64,000 bases of DNA from Pseudomonas putida (lineage in GTDB: Bacteria > Pseudomonadota > Gammaproteobacteria > Pseudomonadales > Pseudomonadaceae). Positions 45,757 through 54,075 of the stretch are shown piece by piece. Each line of letters starts with the position of its first letter. The first letter of the stretch is position 1. The stretch is taken from NCBI RefSeq assembly GCF_025905425.1, contig NZ_CP109603.1, positions 1,524,001 through 1,588,000 of the forward strand, read 5' to 3'. The notes beneath the pieces are model-generated. The model was not told the DNA's origin and ran no database searches. It saw nothing but the letters and a program-made list of their open reading frames with translations. The translations under genes and the position numbers were made by a program.

Positions 45757-46326
45757 ATGTCACGCATAGGTTTGGTACTGACACCCGGTTTTGCTGATTG
45801 GGAATATGCTTTCATAGCAGGAACCGCATCACCGTTTTACGGCATTGATGTCCGTTTTTTTGCCCCTGTTCCGGGGCAGTTCCACTCGCAGGGCGGGCTG
45901 GCGGTCACGGTGGACAGTGGTTTGCAACAGTGTTTGGAATGGAAGCCATATGCAGTCGTCATTGTTGGCGGCATGGGCTGGGAACAGCCGCAAGCACCGG
46001 ACATTGGCGACTTTCTTCGAGCTAGCCGGTTCGCGGGGGCGACAATCGCTGGAATATGTGGGGGCACGTTGGCACTGGCGAGGGCAGGCCTTCTCGATAC
46101 AACACCGCATACCTCGAACAGTGCTGATTACCTGAAACAGAATGCCGCCCACTATAAAGGGGAGGCGCTTTACCAGAGCGGTACACGCGCCAAGGCTGCG
46201 GATCGAATCATCACGGCACCCGGTACTGCACCTGTTAGTTTCACCTGCGAAGTGTTTGCAGCGGTGGGGCTATCGCCAGAGCATGTTCTTCAATTGCGGT
46301 CCATGCTGGCAGCTGAGCATGAATAA
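45757..46326 (+). CDS. DJ-1/PfpI-family protein
   Basis: 189 residues. The nucleophile elbow GICGGTLALARAGLLD carries the reactive cysteine, and the family opening RIGLVLTPGFADWEYAFIAG includes the conserved glutamate. Members are glutamine amidotransferase-like proteins acting as chaperones, glyoxalases or proteases; the role here is unknown. AAGGAGG lies nine bases before the ATG. The base composition is somewhat lower in GC than the flanks. The 170-base gap before it shows nothing I can name. Confidence 0.88.
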   Translation: MSRIGLVLTPGFADWEYAFIAGTASPFYGIDVRFFAPVPGQFHSQGGLAVTVDSGLQQCLEWKPYAVVIVGGMGWEQPQAPDIGDFLRASRFAGATIAGICGGTLALARAGLLDTTPHTSNSADYLKQNAAHYKGEALYQSGTRAKAADRIITAPGTAPVSFTCEVFAAVGLSPEHVLQLRSMLAAEHE

Positions 46327-46393
46327 CCGATTAGGGGCACCCGTTACATTCCGCCCAAGCCAAGCCCCTGGCAGGTCCCTCTTTTCAAACCCC

Positions 46394-46417
46394 TAATTTT
46401 TCCAGCACCTCCTACGT
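46394..46417 (+). promoter_or_regulatory. Candidate iron-starvation (PvdS) box before mbtH
   Basis: TAATT, then 16 bases, then CGT. This is one mismatch from the PvdS promoter consensus TAAAT-N16-CGT and lies about 60 bases before the mbtH start, a normal distance. Confidence 0.6.
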
Positions 46418-46478
46418 CTATTTGAGAACCGTCCTACGCCAAGCGCGTACCGGCACCTATCACTCAAGGAGACAGGCA

Positions 46479-46700
46479 ATGACTTCCGTTTTCGACCGCG
46501 ACGATATCCAGTTCCAGGTAGTGGTCAACCACGAAGAGCAATACTCGATCTGGCCCGACTACAAGGCAATCCCCACTGGCTGGCGTGCGGTAGGCAAGAG
46601 CGGCCTGAAGAAAGACTGCCTGGCCTACATCGACGAGGTCTGGACCGACATGCGCCCGCTGAGCCTGCGCCAGAAGATGGCCGAAGCTGCAGCCCAGTGA
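46479..46700 (+). CDS. MbtH-like NRPS helper protein
   Basis: 73 residues. The MbtH signature is complete: [22 protein letters not shown] and then [10 protein letters not shown]. These small proteins bind and activate adenylation domains of peptide synthetases. In pseudomonads this one serves the pyoverdine enzymes (PA2412 in P. aeruginosa is the comparable gene). AAGGAGA lies upstream of the ATG. It overlaps the thioesterase gene by four bases. No NRPS gene lies in this window, so it must act in trans. Confidence 0.95.
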   Translation: MTSVFDRDDIQFQVVVNHEEQYSIWPDYKAIPTGWRAVGKSGLKKDCLAYIDEVWTDMRPLSLRQKMAEAAAQ

Positions 46701-47416
46701 CAGCGCTGAACCTGCTGTGCCTGCCGTATTCCGGGGCCAGCGCCATGGTCTATAGCCGCTGGCGGCGCAAGCTGCCGGCCTGGCTGCAGGTGCGGCCCGT
46801 GGAACTGCCCGGGCGCGGCGCGCGTATGGCGGAGCCGCTACAGACCGACATGCAGGCGCTTGCCCGGCAATTGGCGGCCGAGCAGCGCTTGGCGGCTAGC
46901 GCGCCTTATGCATTGCTCGGCCATAGCCTGGGCGCGCTGCTGGCCTTCGAGCTGGCCCATGAGCTGCAGGCGCTGGGTTGCCCGCCGCCGCTGGCGTTGT
47001 TCGCCTGCGGCACCGCTGCACCCACCCGGCGTGAAGACTACGACGGCAAGAACTGGCGCGAGCCCAAGCGCGACGATGAGCTGATCAGCGAGTTGCGCGA
47101 GCTCAACGGCACGCCAGAGGAAGTGCTGGGCAACGCCGAGCTGATGAGCCTGACCTTGCCGATCCTGCGCGCTGACTTCTTGCTGTGCGGCCGTTACGCC
47201 TACCGTCAGCGGCCAGCGTTGCAGTGCCCACTGCACGTGCTGGGCGGCGAAGATGATCGGGCCAGCGAGGAGCAACTGCTGGCCTGGCGCAAGGAAACCC
47301 TGGGCGACTTTTCGTTGGAAGTGTTCCCCGGCAGCCATTTCTTCATCCACGAACACGAAGACCGCGTGCTCGGCGTGCTGGCTGCGTCGCTTGAGCCGCA
47401 TCGGCTTTCTGCCTGA
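46697..47416 (+). CDS. Type II thioesterase (pyoverdine-type proofreading)
   Basis: 239 residues from a GTG at 46697 that overlaps the mbtH stop (GTGA). Alpha/beta hydrolase with [16 protein letters not shown] as the nucleophile elbow, aspartate in GGEDDRAS and histidine in [12 protein letters not shown]. It removes wrongly loaded acyl groups from NRPS carrier proteins. The pair MbtH plus thioesterase corresponds to PA2412 and PA2411 of the P. aeruginosa pyoverdine locus. Confidence 0.93.
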   Translation: MTALNLLCLPYSGASAMVYSRWRRKLPAWLQVRPVELPGRGARMAEPLQTDMQALARQLAAEQRLAASAPYALLGHSLGALLAFELAHELQALGCPPPLALFACGTAAPTRREDYDGKNWREPKRDDELISELRELNGTPEEVLGNAELMSLTLPILRADFLLCGRYAYRQRPALQCPLHVLGGEDDRASEEQLLAWRKETLGDFSLEVFPGSHFFIHEHEDRVLGVLAASLEPHRLSA

Positions 47417-47473
47417 TTGACGTCACCGCTTGCCTGGGGGAGGCTAGGCCTTTTCCCAGGCAAGGGGCAGACA

Positions 47474-48025
47474 ATGCTGATCGATCCACACAAGGCCACG
47501 TTGCTGGTCGTCGACATCCAGGAAAAACTCATCGGCGCCATGAGCGACCCCGAAGGCACACGTGCCCGGGCGCGCTGGTTGTTGGCGGCGACTGCCGATC
47601 TGGAACTGCCGACGGTTATTTCCGAGCAGTATCCCAAGGGGCTTGGCCATACCGTTGCAGCGCTCCTTGCGGCGGCGCCCGCTGCCGAAGTGGTGGAAAA
47701 AACCCATTTCTCCTGTGTGGCCGCCGAGTGCCTGCCGGCCAGCCTGATGGCACGTGATCAGGTGATCGTCTGTGGCATGGAAACCCACGTCTGCGTCTTG
47801 CAAACTGTGCTCGGCCTGCTGGCGTTGGGTAAGCAGGTGTTCGTGGTCGAAGATGCCTGCGACAGCCGCACTACGGCGAGCAAGGCCGCAGGGCTGGCAC
47901 GCATGCGGGCAGCAGGGGCGCACATCGTGACCCGCGAGATGGTGCTGTTCGAGCTGATGGGCAGCGCTAGCCACCCGCAGTTCCGCCATATCAGCAAGAC
48001 CTACCTGGTCGGTGAGCAGCCCTGA
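47474..48025 (+). CDS. Isochorismatase-family hydrolase
   Basis: 183 residues from MLIDPHKATLLVVDIQEKL, with aspartate in VVDIQEKL, the lysine in VVEKTHFSCV and the nucleophilic cysteine in GMETHVCVLQTVLGL. The layout is that of the YcaC/nicotinamidase-like cysteine hydrolases. Substrate unknown; isochorismate itself is unlikely because the family is broad. The long frame back to 47417 is not used. It follows the thioesterase gene closely (57 bases). Confidence 0.9.
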   Translation: MLIDPHKATLLVVDIQEKLIGAMSDPEGTRARARWLLAATADLELPTVISEQYPKGLGHTVAALLAAAPAAEVVEKTHFSCVAAECLPASLMARDQVIVCGMETHVCVLQTVLGLLALGKQVFVVEDACDSRTTASKAAGLARMRAAGAHIVTREMVLFELMGSASHPQFRHISKTYLVGEQP

Positions 48026-49104
48026 ACGCTCGGTTACTGGCGGCGGCGCTGACGGCCCTGGCGCTGCTGCAAGGCTGCGCTGGGCGTCTTGAAGAAGAAC
48101 CTGAAGCAGACCCTGCCAAGGTGCGCGCCCAGCTGTTGCGGTTGTTGCCCGCCCAGGCCAAGGACCGTACAGGTTGGGCCAAGGACATTCAGCAGGCCTT
48201 CGAAGCCCAGCGTATTGCGCCCAGCAAGAGCAACCTGTGTGCGGTACTGGCGGTGACTGAGCAGGAGTCGACCTTCAACGCCGACCCGCAGGTACCCAAC
48301 CTCGGGCGCATCGCCCGCGAAGAAATCGACCGCCGCGCCGCGCGCCTGCACATCCCCCGCTTGCTGGTGGATGGCGCGCTGAAAACGCCCTCCGGCAACG
48401 GCCAGACCTATCAGCAACGGCTGCAAGGGGTGCGCAGCGAGAAGCAACTGAGCGCGCTGTTCGACGAAGTCATCGCCCGCCTGCCACTGGGCAAGACATT
48501 GCTCGGCGGGCTTAACCCGGTGCACACCGGCGGGCCGATGCAAGTGAGCATCGAGTTCGCCGAAAAGCATGCCAAGGACTACCCCTACAGCTATGACGGC
48601 ACGATCCGCCAGGAAGTGTTCAGCCGCCGTGGCGGCATGTATTTCGGCATCGCCCACCTGCTGGGCTACCCAGTGCATTATGATCGCCAGCTGTACCGCT
48701 TCGCGGATTTCAACGCAGGCTGGTACGCCAGCCGCAATGCGGCATTCCAGGCGGCGCTGAGCAAGGTGGCGGGTGCTGACCTGGCGCTGGACGGTGACCT
48801 GATTGCCCCCGGCGCGATCATGCCCGGTACCACTGAGCTTGCAGCGCGCAAGCTGGGGCTGAAGCTGGGTTTGCGCAACCCGCAGATTCGCAGCCAGCTG
48901 GAATCGGGTGACAGCCTGGCCTTTGAAGACAGCAAGCTGTACCGCGGTGTGTTCGAGCTGGCGGATGCGGCGGCTGGCAAACCGGTCGCGCGGGCGGTAT
49001 TGCCGGGGATCGAGCTGAAGAGCCCGAAGATTACCCGCAAGCTGACCACCGCGTGGTTCGCAGGCCGGGTGGATGAGCGTTATCAGCGGTGCATGAGGCG
49101 CTGA
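48022..49104 (+). CDS. DUF1615-type lipoprotein, apparently starting at CTG
   Basis: About 360 residues. In frame before the first GTG (48121) the sequence reads LNARLLAAALTALALLQGC, a lipoprotein signal with lipobox LLQGC, so translation must begin upstream. The only candidate between the stop at 48013 and this signal is CTG at 48022, which overlaps the previous stop (CTGA) and has GGTGAG eight bases upstream. The mature part has FNADPQVPNLGRIAREEIDRRA and RRGGMYFGIAHLLGYPVHY, as in DUF1615 proteins. Likely periplasmic, lipid-anchored, possibly cell-wall related (inference). A start at 48121 would leave a protein with no export signal. Confidence 0.8.
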   Translation: MNARLLAAALTALALLQGCAGRLEEEPEADPAKVRAQLLRLLPAQAKDRTGWAKDIQQAFEAQRIAPSKSNLCAVLAVTEQESTFNADPQVPNLGRIAREEIDRRAARLHIPRLLVDGALKTPSGNGQTYQQRLQGVRSEKQLSALFDEVIARLPLGKTLLGGLNPVHTGGPMQVSIEFAEKHAKDYPYSYDGTIRQEVFSRRGGMYFGIAHLLGYPVHYDRQLYRFADFNAGWYASRNAAFQAALSKVAGADLALDGDLIAPGAIMPGTTELAARKLGLKLGLRNPQIRSQLESGDSLAFEDSKLYRGVFELADAAAGKPVARAVLPGIELKSPKITRKLTTAWFAGRVDERYQRCMRR

Positions 49105-49113
49105 ATGTTGATT

Positions 49114-49190
49114 GCCTGTGCGGGCCTCTTCGCGGGGCAAGCCCACACAACTGTGGGAGCGGGCTTGCCCCGCGAAAGGGCCGGTACAGA
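49114..49190. repeat. REP pair hairpin
   Basis: CCTGTGCGGGCCTCTTCGCGGGGCAAGCCC pairs with GGGCTTGCCCCGCGAAAGGGCCGGTACAG around a short loop ACACAACTGTGGGAGC. It lies between the convergent DUF1615 gene and the fpvF-like gene. Confidence 0.9.
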
Positions 49191-49195
49191 CAGCA

Positions 49196-50065
49196 TCAGC
49201 TTTCGCTCAATGCCCCAACCACCTGCTCAACACTGGCCTTCAACCCGGCCACCGCATCATCGGCATCGCTGTCCACCACCAGCAACTTCGCCCCGGCGGC
49301 CTTGATCACCTCAGCCACCGCCGGCTCCGGCTGGCGATGGTCCAGCACCAGCGCCACGTCCTGGCTTTTCAGGTTTTCCTCCAGCGCCTTGAGCGCCGCC
49401 GCATCCCATTTGCCCTCGGCCGGTAGCGCCTGCTCCACCACATCCAGGTTCAACCCGCTGGTCAGGTAGCCCAAGCGCTCGGACAGGCTGACCACCGTCA
49501 GGTTGTCGGACTTGGCCAGCTGGGTCTGGCTGTTGGCCGTCAACTCCAGCAACTGGCGCTTAAGGCCCGCGAGGTTCCCTTGGATCTTCGCCTTGTCAGC
49601 CGGCGATAACCGCTCCAGGTCATTGGCGACCACATCGGCCATACGCCCAAGGTTGGTCGGGTTCAGCCATGGGTAGGCACCGTAGGCGTCGTCACCGGTC
49701 ACCGCAATCCCTGGCAAGGCACCGTCCACCGGCCGCGCCGCATCAATTTCAACGATGCGGATATTGCTGCGCCGGGCCATCGGGTAAAGCGGGTCGTCTC
49801 GCCAGATCGAACGCACGCCGATCACGGCGTCGGCCTGTTGCGCGGCTTTTTCCAGGGTCGCTGCGCCGCGCCCGCTGAAGTAGGACGGCTGGCGGCTGGC
49901 CGGCAGGTTGGCGGGTGCTGCGCGCTTGAGCTGTACCGAGGTGCCGTCGAGCAGGGCCGTGGCCAGGCTGTGGGTGACGGGCAGGGTGGTCAGCACTTGT
50001 GTGGCAAAAGAGAGCGAGGGCAGGCCCGCCAGGGCCAGTGCCAAGGTCAGCTGTTTCAGGTTCAT
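49196..50065 (-). CDS. fpvF: Periplasmic metal-binding protein of the FpvF type
   Basis: 289 residues with signal peptide MNLKQLTLALALAGLPSLSFA. It is a cluster A-I (ZnuA-like) binding protein: QADAVIGVRSIWRDDPLYP, then LGRMADVVANDLERL and ALVLDHRQPEPAVAEVIK. It is the second binding protein of the same ABC system; P. aeruginosa FpvF (PA2410) lies in the same position and forms a complex with FpvC that binds ferri-pyoverdine. The classical ZnuA histidine-rich loop is missing. Its start overlaps the permease stop by four bases. Confidence 0.8.
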   Translation of the reverse strand: MNLKQLTLALALAGLPSLSFATQVLTTLPVTHSLATALLDGTSVQLKRAAPANLPASRQPSYFSGRGAATLEKAAQQADAVIGVRSIWRDDPLYPMARRSNIRIVEIDAARPVDGALPGIAVTGDDAYGAYPWLNPTNLGRMADVVANDLERLSPADKAKIQGNLAGLKRQLLELTANSQTQLAKSDNLTVVSLSERLGYLTSGLNLDVVEQALPAEGKWDAAALKALEENLKSQDVALVLDHRQPEPAVAEVIKAAGAKLLVVDSDADDAVAGLKASVEQVVGALSES

Positions 50066-50961
50066 GCCGGGTTTCCTTGCAGGCGTGGAACGAGGGCGCG
50101 GGCCAGCGCGGCCAGGGCGAAGCAGATACCGGCGACCAGGATGATCGCAGCGCCAGAGGGCACCGGCAGGTCGCAGACAATCGGCAGCAGAATGCCCAGC
50201 AGGGTGCTTAGCGTAGCGATCAGCACCGATATGAAGAAAAAGCCCTTGAGCGACTGGCTGACCAAGCGTGCGGCGGCAGCCGGTATCACCAGCAGCGCAC
50301 CGACCAGGATGGCCCCGATCACCTTTACCGAGGCCACGGTGACCAAGGTCACCAGCACCACGAACAGGTAGTCCAGGGTCTTCACCGCCACCCCGCGTAC
50401 GGCCGCCAGCTGCGGGTTGAAACTGGCCAGCATGATGCGGTTGTACAGCGGCAAGGCCAGCGCCAGCACCAGTACCGCGACAACACCCAGCACCACCAGG
50501 TCCTGGGCGCTGACGGTCAGCACCGAGCCGAACAGCACGTTTTCCAGGATGTGCACGTTGATCTTGCCCGCCAGCATCAGCAGCAGGCTTGCACCCAGGG
50601 CCAGGGACACAGACAGGAACACGCCGATCAGCGTATCCGGCGACAGCCCGGTGCGGTTACGCAGGAAGTTGAGCAGGATGCCGAACAGCAGGCAGTAGCC
50701 AAACAGGCTGCCATAGGGGCCGGTATACGGCTCGCCCAGCAGGATGCCGATGGCAACCCCGGTGAGCGCGGCATGGCCAACGGCCTCGGAGAAGAAGGCA
50801 AAGCGCTTGACCACCACCAGGGTGCCCAGGCCGCCCAGTACCGGGCCGATCATCAGCCCGGCCAGCAGGGCATTGACCACGAAACCGTAGGCCAGTGCCT
50901 CGGGCAGGTAGCCGGCGTTGGCCCATTGCTGGACCAGTTGGCGGAATGCTTCAAAGCTCAT
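50062..50961 (-). CDS. fpvE: ABC permease of the FpvE type
   Basis: 299 residues, eight or nine hydrophobic helices, with the family segments FFSEAVGHAALTGVAIGILLG and GVFLSVSLALGASLLLMLAGK of the metal ABC (ZnuB/MntB-like) permeases. It overlaps the ATPase gene by one base. In P. aeruginosa the homologue PA2409 belongs to the fpvCDEF transporter that brings iron into the cytoplasm after pyoverdine reduction in the periplasm. Confidence 0.82.
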   Translation of the reverse strand: MSFEAFRQLVQQWANAGYLPEALAYGFVVNALLAGLMIGPVLGGLGTLVVVKRFAFFSEAVGHAALTGVAIGILLGEPYTGPYGSLFGYCLLFGILLNFLRNRTGLSPDTLIGVFLSVSLALGASLLLMLAGKINVHILENVLFGSVLTVSAQDLVVLGVVAVLVLALALPLYNRIMLASFNPQLAAVRGVAVKTLDYLFVVLVTLVTVASVKVIGAILVGALLVIPAAAARLVSQSLKGFFFISVLIATLSTLLGILLPIVCDLPVPSGAAIILVAGICFALAALARALVPRLQGNPA

Positions 50962-51707
50962 CAGGCAAGGCTCTCGCTGCGCGGGTGAACGGAGAACAGG
51001 CTGAGCAGACGCTCAGGGGTCAGGGCCTGTGCGGGTGGGGCGTCGAACAGCACCTGACGGCTCAGGCCCGTGACCCGGTCGGCCAGGCGCAACACGGCTT
51101 GCAGGTCGTGCTCGATCCACAGCACGGTGGTGCCGGACTGACGCCAGCCCTGCAGCAGTTGTTCGAACACCTGGATGCCCGCTTCATCGAGCGCTGACAT
51201 GGGTTCATCCAGCACCAGCAGTTGCGGCTCGGGAATCAAACCTTGGGCCAGCAGCACCCGCTGGCGTTCGCCGCCAGACAGCGCGCCCATGCGCCGTTTG
51301 CGCTTGTCGAGCATGCCGACCCGGGCCAGCGCGGCATCGATAGCCGGTTGCACGCGGCGCGACAGCCCGAGAAAGGCGGGCCGGCGCTGGCACATGGCGG
51401 CCATGAAGTCGTCCACGGTCATCGGCAGGCCACGGTCGAACTCCAGGGCCTGGGGCACGTAGCCGATCACTTCATGGGCGCTCGGCCAGTGCAGGGTCAG
51501 TTGGCCCTGGTGCGGCATCTGCCCGAGCAGGGTCTTGATCAGCGAGCTCTTGCCGCCGCCGTTGGGGCCTACAATCGCATGCACGCTGCCGGCGGTCACG
51601 CTGAAGGTGACCTGTTCGAGAATGCGGGTACGGCCCAGTGTCAGGTCGATGCCGGCGAACTCGATGCGTGGCCCGTTGCACGCATCGAGGTGAGCGGCGG
51701 CGGTCAT
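50961..51707 (-). CDS. fpvD: ABC ATPase of the FpvD type
   Basis: 248 residues with Walker A GPNGGGKSS, signature LSGGERQR, Walker B LLVLDEP and H-loop LWIEHDLQ. It is the ZnuC-like ATPase for the permease encoded next to it. The ATG at 51707 overlaps the stop of the fpvC-like gene by four bases. Confidence 0.83.
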   Translation of the reverse strand: MTAAAHLDACNGPRIEFAGIDLTLGRTRILEQVTFSVTAGSVHAIVGPNGGGKSSLIKTLLGQMPHQGQLTLHWPSAHEVIGYVPQALEFDRGLPMTVDDFMAAMCQRRPAFLGLSRRVQPAIDAALARVGMLDKRKRRMGALSGGERQRVLLAQGLIPEPQLLVLDEPMSALDEAGIQVFEQLLQGWRQSGTTVLWIEHDLQAVLRLADRVTGLSRQVLFDAPPAQALTPERLLSLFSVHPRSESLA

Positions 51708-52606
51708 GCGCGGTTCTCCTGGATGGCGCGGACCACGGTGTCGAGGTTGCGCTTCATCTCCACTTCGTACTTCTCCTTGGTGTAGTCGCCGTAGGAAATG
51801 TGTGTCAGCGGGTACAGGCGCACGCCAGACTCGCGCTGAATGGTCTCGACATAGGCGGACGGGAAGTCCATTTCCGAGAAGATCACCTTCACGTCCAGCG
51901 CCTTGAGCTGGTCGATGGTCTTTTTCAGCTGGGCCGGGCTGGGCTCGATGCCGTGGGCCGGCTCGACCACTGCGGTAACCTCCAGGCCGAAGTCACGCAC
52001 CAGGTAGTCGTAGGCCGCATGGATGGTCGCGACGCGGAAGGTGGCGCTGGGGGCTTCGGTGACCTTGGCCAGGGCTTCGGCACGCAGGGCGCGCAGGCGT
52101 TTGGCGTAGGCGCGGGCGTTTTGCGTGTAGAGCTTGGCGTTGTCCGGGTCGAGCTTGCCCAGTTCCCGGGCAATGTTGTTGACCTGGGCAATGGTGGTGC
52201 TGATCGACAGGAAGGTGTGCGGGTTGACCACCTTGCCGGCGCCCCGGGCGGCGATACCGGTGGCCGCCAGCAATGGCACGTTCTGGTTGGCCTCGATGGT
52301 GTGGATGCCAGGCTTCTCGCTGGCGGCGATCATGCGGTCGGCGAAATCGTCATGGCCGACGCCGTTGAGTACCACCACGTCCAGCGTGCCAATGCGCTTG
52401 ATGTCTTCCGCCCGCGGCTCGTAGGCATGCGGGTTGAAGCCCGCCGGAATCAGCGGCACCACTTCGGCCTTGTCGCCGACGATGTTGCTCACGTAGCTGT
52501 AGTACGGGTGCAGGGTAATGCCGATGCGCAATGGCTTGCCGTTATCGGCCAGGGCCAGTGCCGGCAGGGCGATGGCCAGGAGCAGGGCGAGGGCGGAGCG
52601 GAACAT
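51704..52606 (-). CDS. fpvC: Periplasmic metal-chelate-binding protein of the FpvC type
   Basis: 300 residues with signal peptide MFRSALALLLAIALPALALA. Cluster A-I binding protein: LHPYYSYVSNIVGDKAEVVPLIPAGFNPHAYEP carries the first metal ligand histidine, and NPHTFLSISTTIAQVN and RVATIHAAYDYLVRDFGL the next ones. P. aeruginosa FpvC (PA2407) chelates the ferrous iron released from pyoverdine. The gene follows the fpvK-like gene by 16 bases. Confidence 0.85.
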   Translation of the reverse strand: MFRSALALLLAIALPALALADNGKPLRIGITLHPYYSYVSNIVGDKAEVVPLIPAGFNPHAYEPRAEDIKRIGTLDVVVLNGVGHDDFADRMIAASEKPGIHTIEANQNVPLLAATGIAARGAGKVVNPHTFLSISTTIAQVNNIARELGKLDPDNAKLYTQNARAYAKRLRALRAEALAKVTEAPSATFRVATIHAAYDYLVRDFGLEVTAVVEPAHGIEPSPAQLKKTIDQLKALDVKVIFSEMDFPSAYVETIQRESGVRLYPLTHISYGDYTKEKYEVEMKRNLDTVVRAIQENRA

Positions 52607-52622
52607 GGGGGAGTCCTTGGGT

Positions 52623-53222
52623 TCAGTGACGGTGTTCGCGGGTGACCCCGGCGTCGTAGTGGCTGACCACCTGCTGCCAGCCGGCGGCGATCAGGGCAGC
52701 GTGGCCCAGGTCGTCCGGGGTGACGGCGGCGCTGTCGCGACGTAGCCAGACATCCGCCTGGCCACTGCTGTCGCCAGGCAAAATCAGCAACAGGCTGCCT
52801 GCCACCTGTGGGGCTTGGCTGCGGCCCAGATAGGCGCCTATTGCCAGCCACGACCACTGGTGGCCACCGCGGCTCTGGCTGCCCGCATCGACCACGAAGG
52901 GTGGCAGGCCTTCGTCGGCCAGGGTTTGCACGCTGGGCACGGCGGCGTTTTCTTCACGCAGCAGTTGGATCTCGTCGAAGGCCACCCGCAAATCGGTGTA
53001 CAGGCCCTGCTCGGCGGCGGTGAGGTCGCGGCGGGCGTCGATCTGGTGGCTGGCGATGGTCTGCTCGTCCTCGCGTTCGCCACGCAGCATCACCACCGTG
53101 GCGGCAAGCACCACGATCAGCAGGCTGGTCAGCAGCACGTACAGGGTTTCGTGCCCGGCGCCGGCCGGGCGTACCACTTGGGTGCGGCTTATGGTTGGGC
53201 TGTTCATTGCTGGGCTCTTCAT
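52623..53222 (-). CDS. fpvK: FpvK-like membrane protein (DUF6162 type)
   Basis: 199 residues. One N-terminal helix (LYVLLTSLLIVVLAATVVML), then a periplasmic domain with an amphipathic helix (DLTAAEQGLYTDLRVAFDEIQLLREE) and a C-terminal domain ending in HYDAGVTREHRH, with histidines that could bind metal. It matches the position and size of PA2406 in the fpvGHJK set. Its ATG shares one base with the fpvJ-like stop (TAATG). The internal ATG at 53207 is also possible. Confidence 0.78.
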   Translation of the reverse strand: MKSPAMNSPTISRTQVVRPAGAGHETLYVLLTSLLIVVLAATVVMLRGEREDEQTIASHQIDARRDLTAAEQGLYTDLRVAFDEIQLLREENAAVPSVQTLADEGLPPFVVDAGSQSRGGHQWSWLAIGAYLGRSQAPQVAGSLLLILPGDSSGQADVWLRRDSAAVTPDDLGHAALIAAGWQQVVSHYDAGVTREHRH

Positions 53223-53539
53223 TACTGGCCAATGTCGGCGTAGTCGACTTCGACAACGTGCCCAGGGCCTGCATCGAACAGTACGTAGAACTCACCGTCG
53301 GGGCGCTTGAAGGTGAGGGTCGAGTCATCGCCCAGCTTGCCGCCGACCAGCACCTGCTCGTCGTAGCCGATCACATCCAGGGTCACCCCCGGGGCGCCGC
53401 TGCCGTCCGAAAAGCCGCCAGTGCATTTGACCTGGCCGTTGGCGACCTCTTCGCATTCGCACATCGGGTTGTGCGCCAGGGCGGGGCCGGCGACCAATAC
53501 CAGCAAGGGCAGGGCGAGCCTGCGCATCAGGTGTTTCAT
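53222..53539 (-). CDS. fpvJ: FpvJ-like small periplasmic protein
   Basis: 105 residues with a signal peptide ending at ALA-HN (RRLALPLLVLVAGPALA). The mature part has a short Cys-x-Cys motif, NPMCECEEVANGQVKCTGGFSDG, and ends in GHVVEVDYADIGQ, all beta-rich. By order and length it corresponds to PA2405. Role in iron release is accessory and not well defined. Confidence 0.78.
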   Translation of the reverse strand: MKHLMRRLALPLLVLVAGPALAHNPMCECEEVANGQVKCTGGFSDGSGAPGVTLDVIGYDEQVLVGGKLGDDSTLTFKRPDGEFYVLFDAGPGHVVEVDYADIGQ

Positions 53540-54075
53540 TTCTTGCCTCCTTGTTTCGCGAGCCAGGCCACGGTGGCGGGCGATGCCTTGGCCAGGGGGA
53601 CCGAAGCCTGGTGCATGCTGCCGTCCCAGCCTTCGAGGGTGATCCAGATGTGTGCATCAGGCTGGGTGCGTGGCGGTATCGGCAGGTTGGTGCCCATGCG
53701 ATACGGCGCACCGAAGAAAATGGTGCCGGCGGCGCGCAGGCTGCGCGGCTTGCCGATGCGCAGGTAGACAGCCTTGACGTCGTTGATGCAGGCCTTGCAC
53801 AGCGAGGCGTTGAACGACTTGAAGTGGCCAGCCGGGCCGTCGGCGCGTGGCGCCTCGTCGCGCAGTTCGGCCAGATCCAGGCTGTAGGGGCCGACCTGGA
53901 TGTCGCTGATCGCGTTCACGCCAAGCCCGGCGTCGCCGCGAAACAGCCTGGCGTCGGCGAAGTACTTGGGCATGAAGCCAAGCGGGATGAGGATCAGCAG
54001 AATGTTCAGGTGAAAACGCCATTTCAGCCACAGCTGCTTGAGTGGGCTGGCGGGCAGGGTCTGGGCCTGGCTCAT
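53536..54075 (-). CDS. fpvH: FpvH-like membrane-anchored periplasmic protein
   Basis: 179 residues. One N-terminal helix (RFHLNILLILIPLGFMPKYF) then a periplasmic domain with the pair NASLCKACINDVKAVYLRIGKP, which has two cysteines, and TIFFGAPYRMGTNLPIPP. FpvH in P. aeruginosa (PA2404) works with the reductase FpvG to free iron from pyoverdine in the periplasm. The ATG overlaps the fpvG-like stop by four bases. Confidence 0.8.
   Translation of the reverse strand: MSQAQTLPASPLKQLWLKWRFHLNILLILIPLGFMPKYFADARLFRGDAGLGVNAISDIQVGPYSLDLAELRDEAPRADGPAGHFKSFNASLCKACINDVKAVYLRIGKPRSLRAAGTIFFGAPYRMGTNLPIPPRTQPDAHIWITLEGWDGSMHQASVPLAKASPATVAWLAKQGGKK

Noticed and set aside
48121..49104. GTG at 48121 as the start of the DUF1615 lipoprotein gene
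   Set aside because: It would remove a clear lipoprotein signal peptide that is in frame just upstream.
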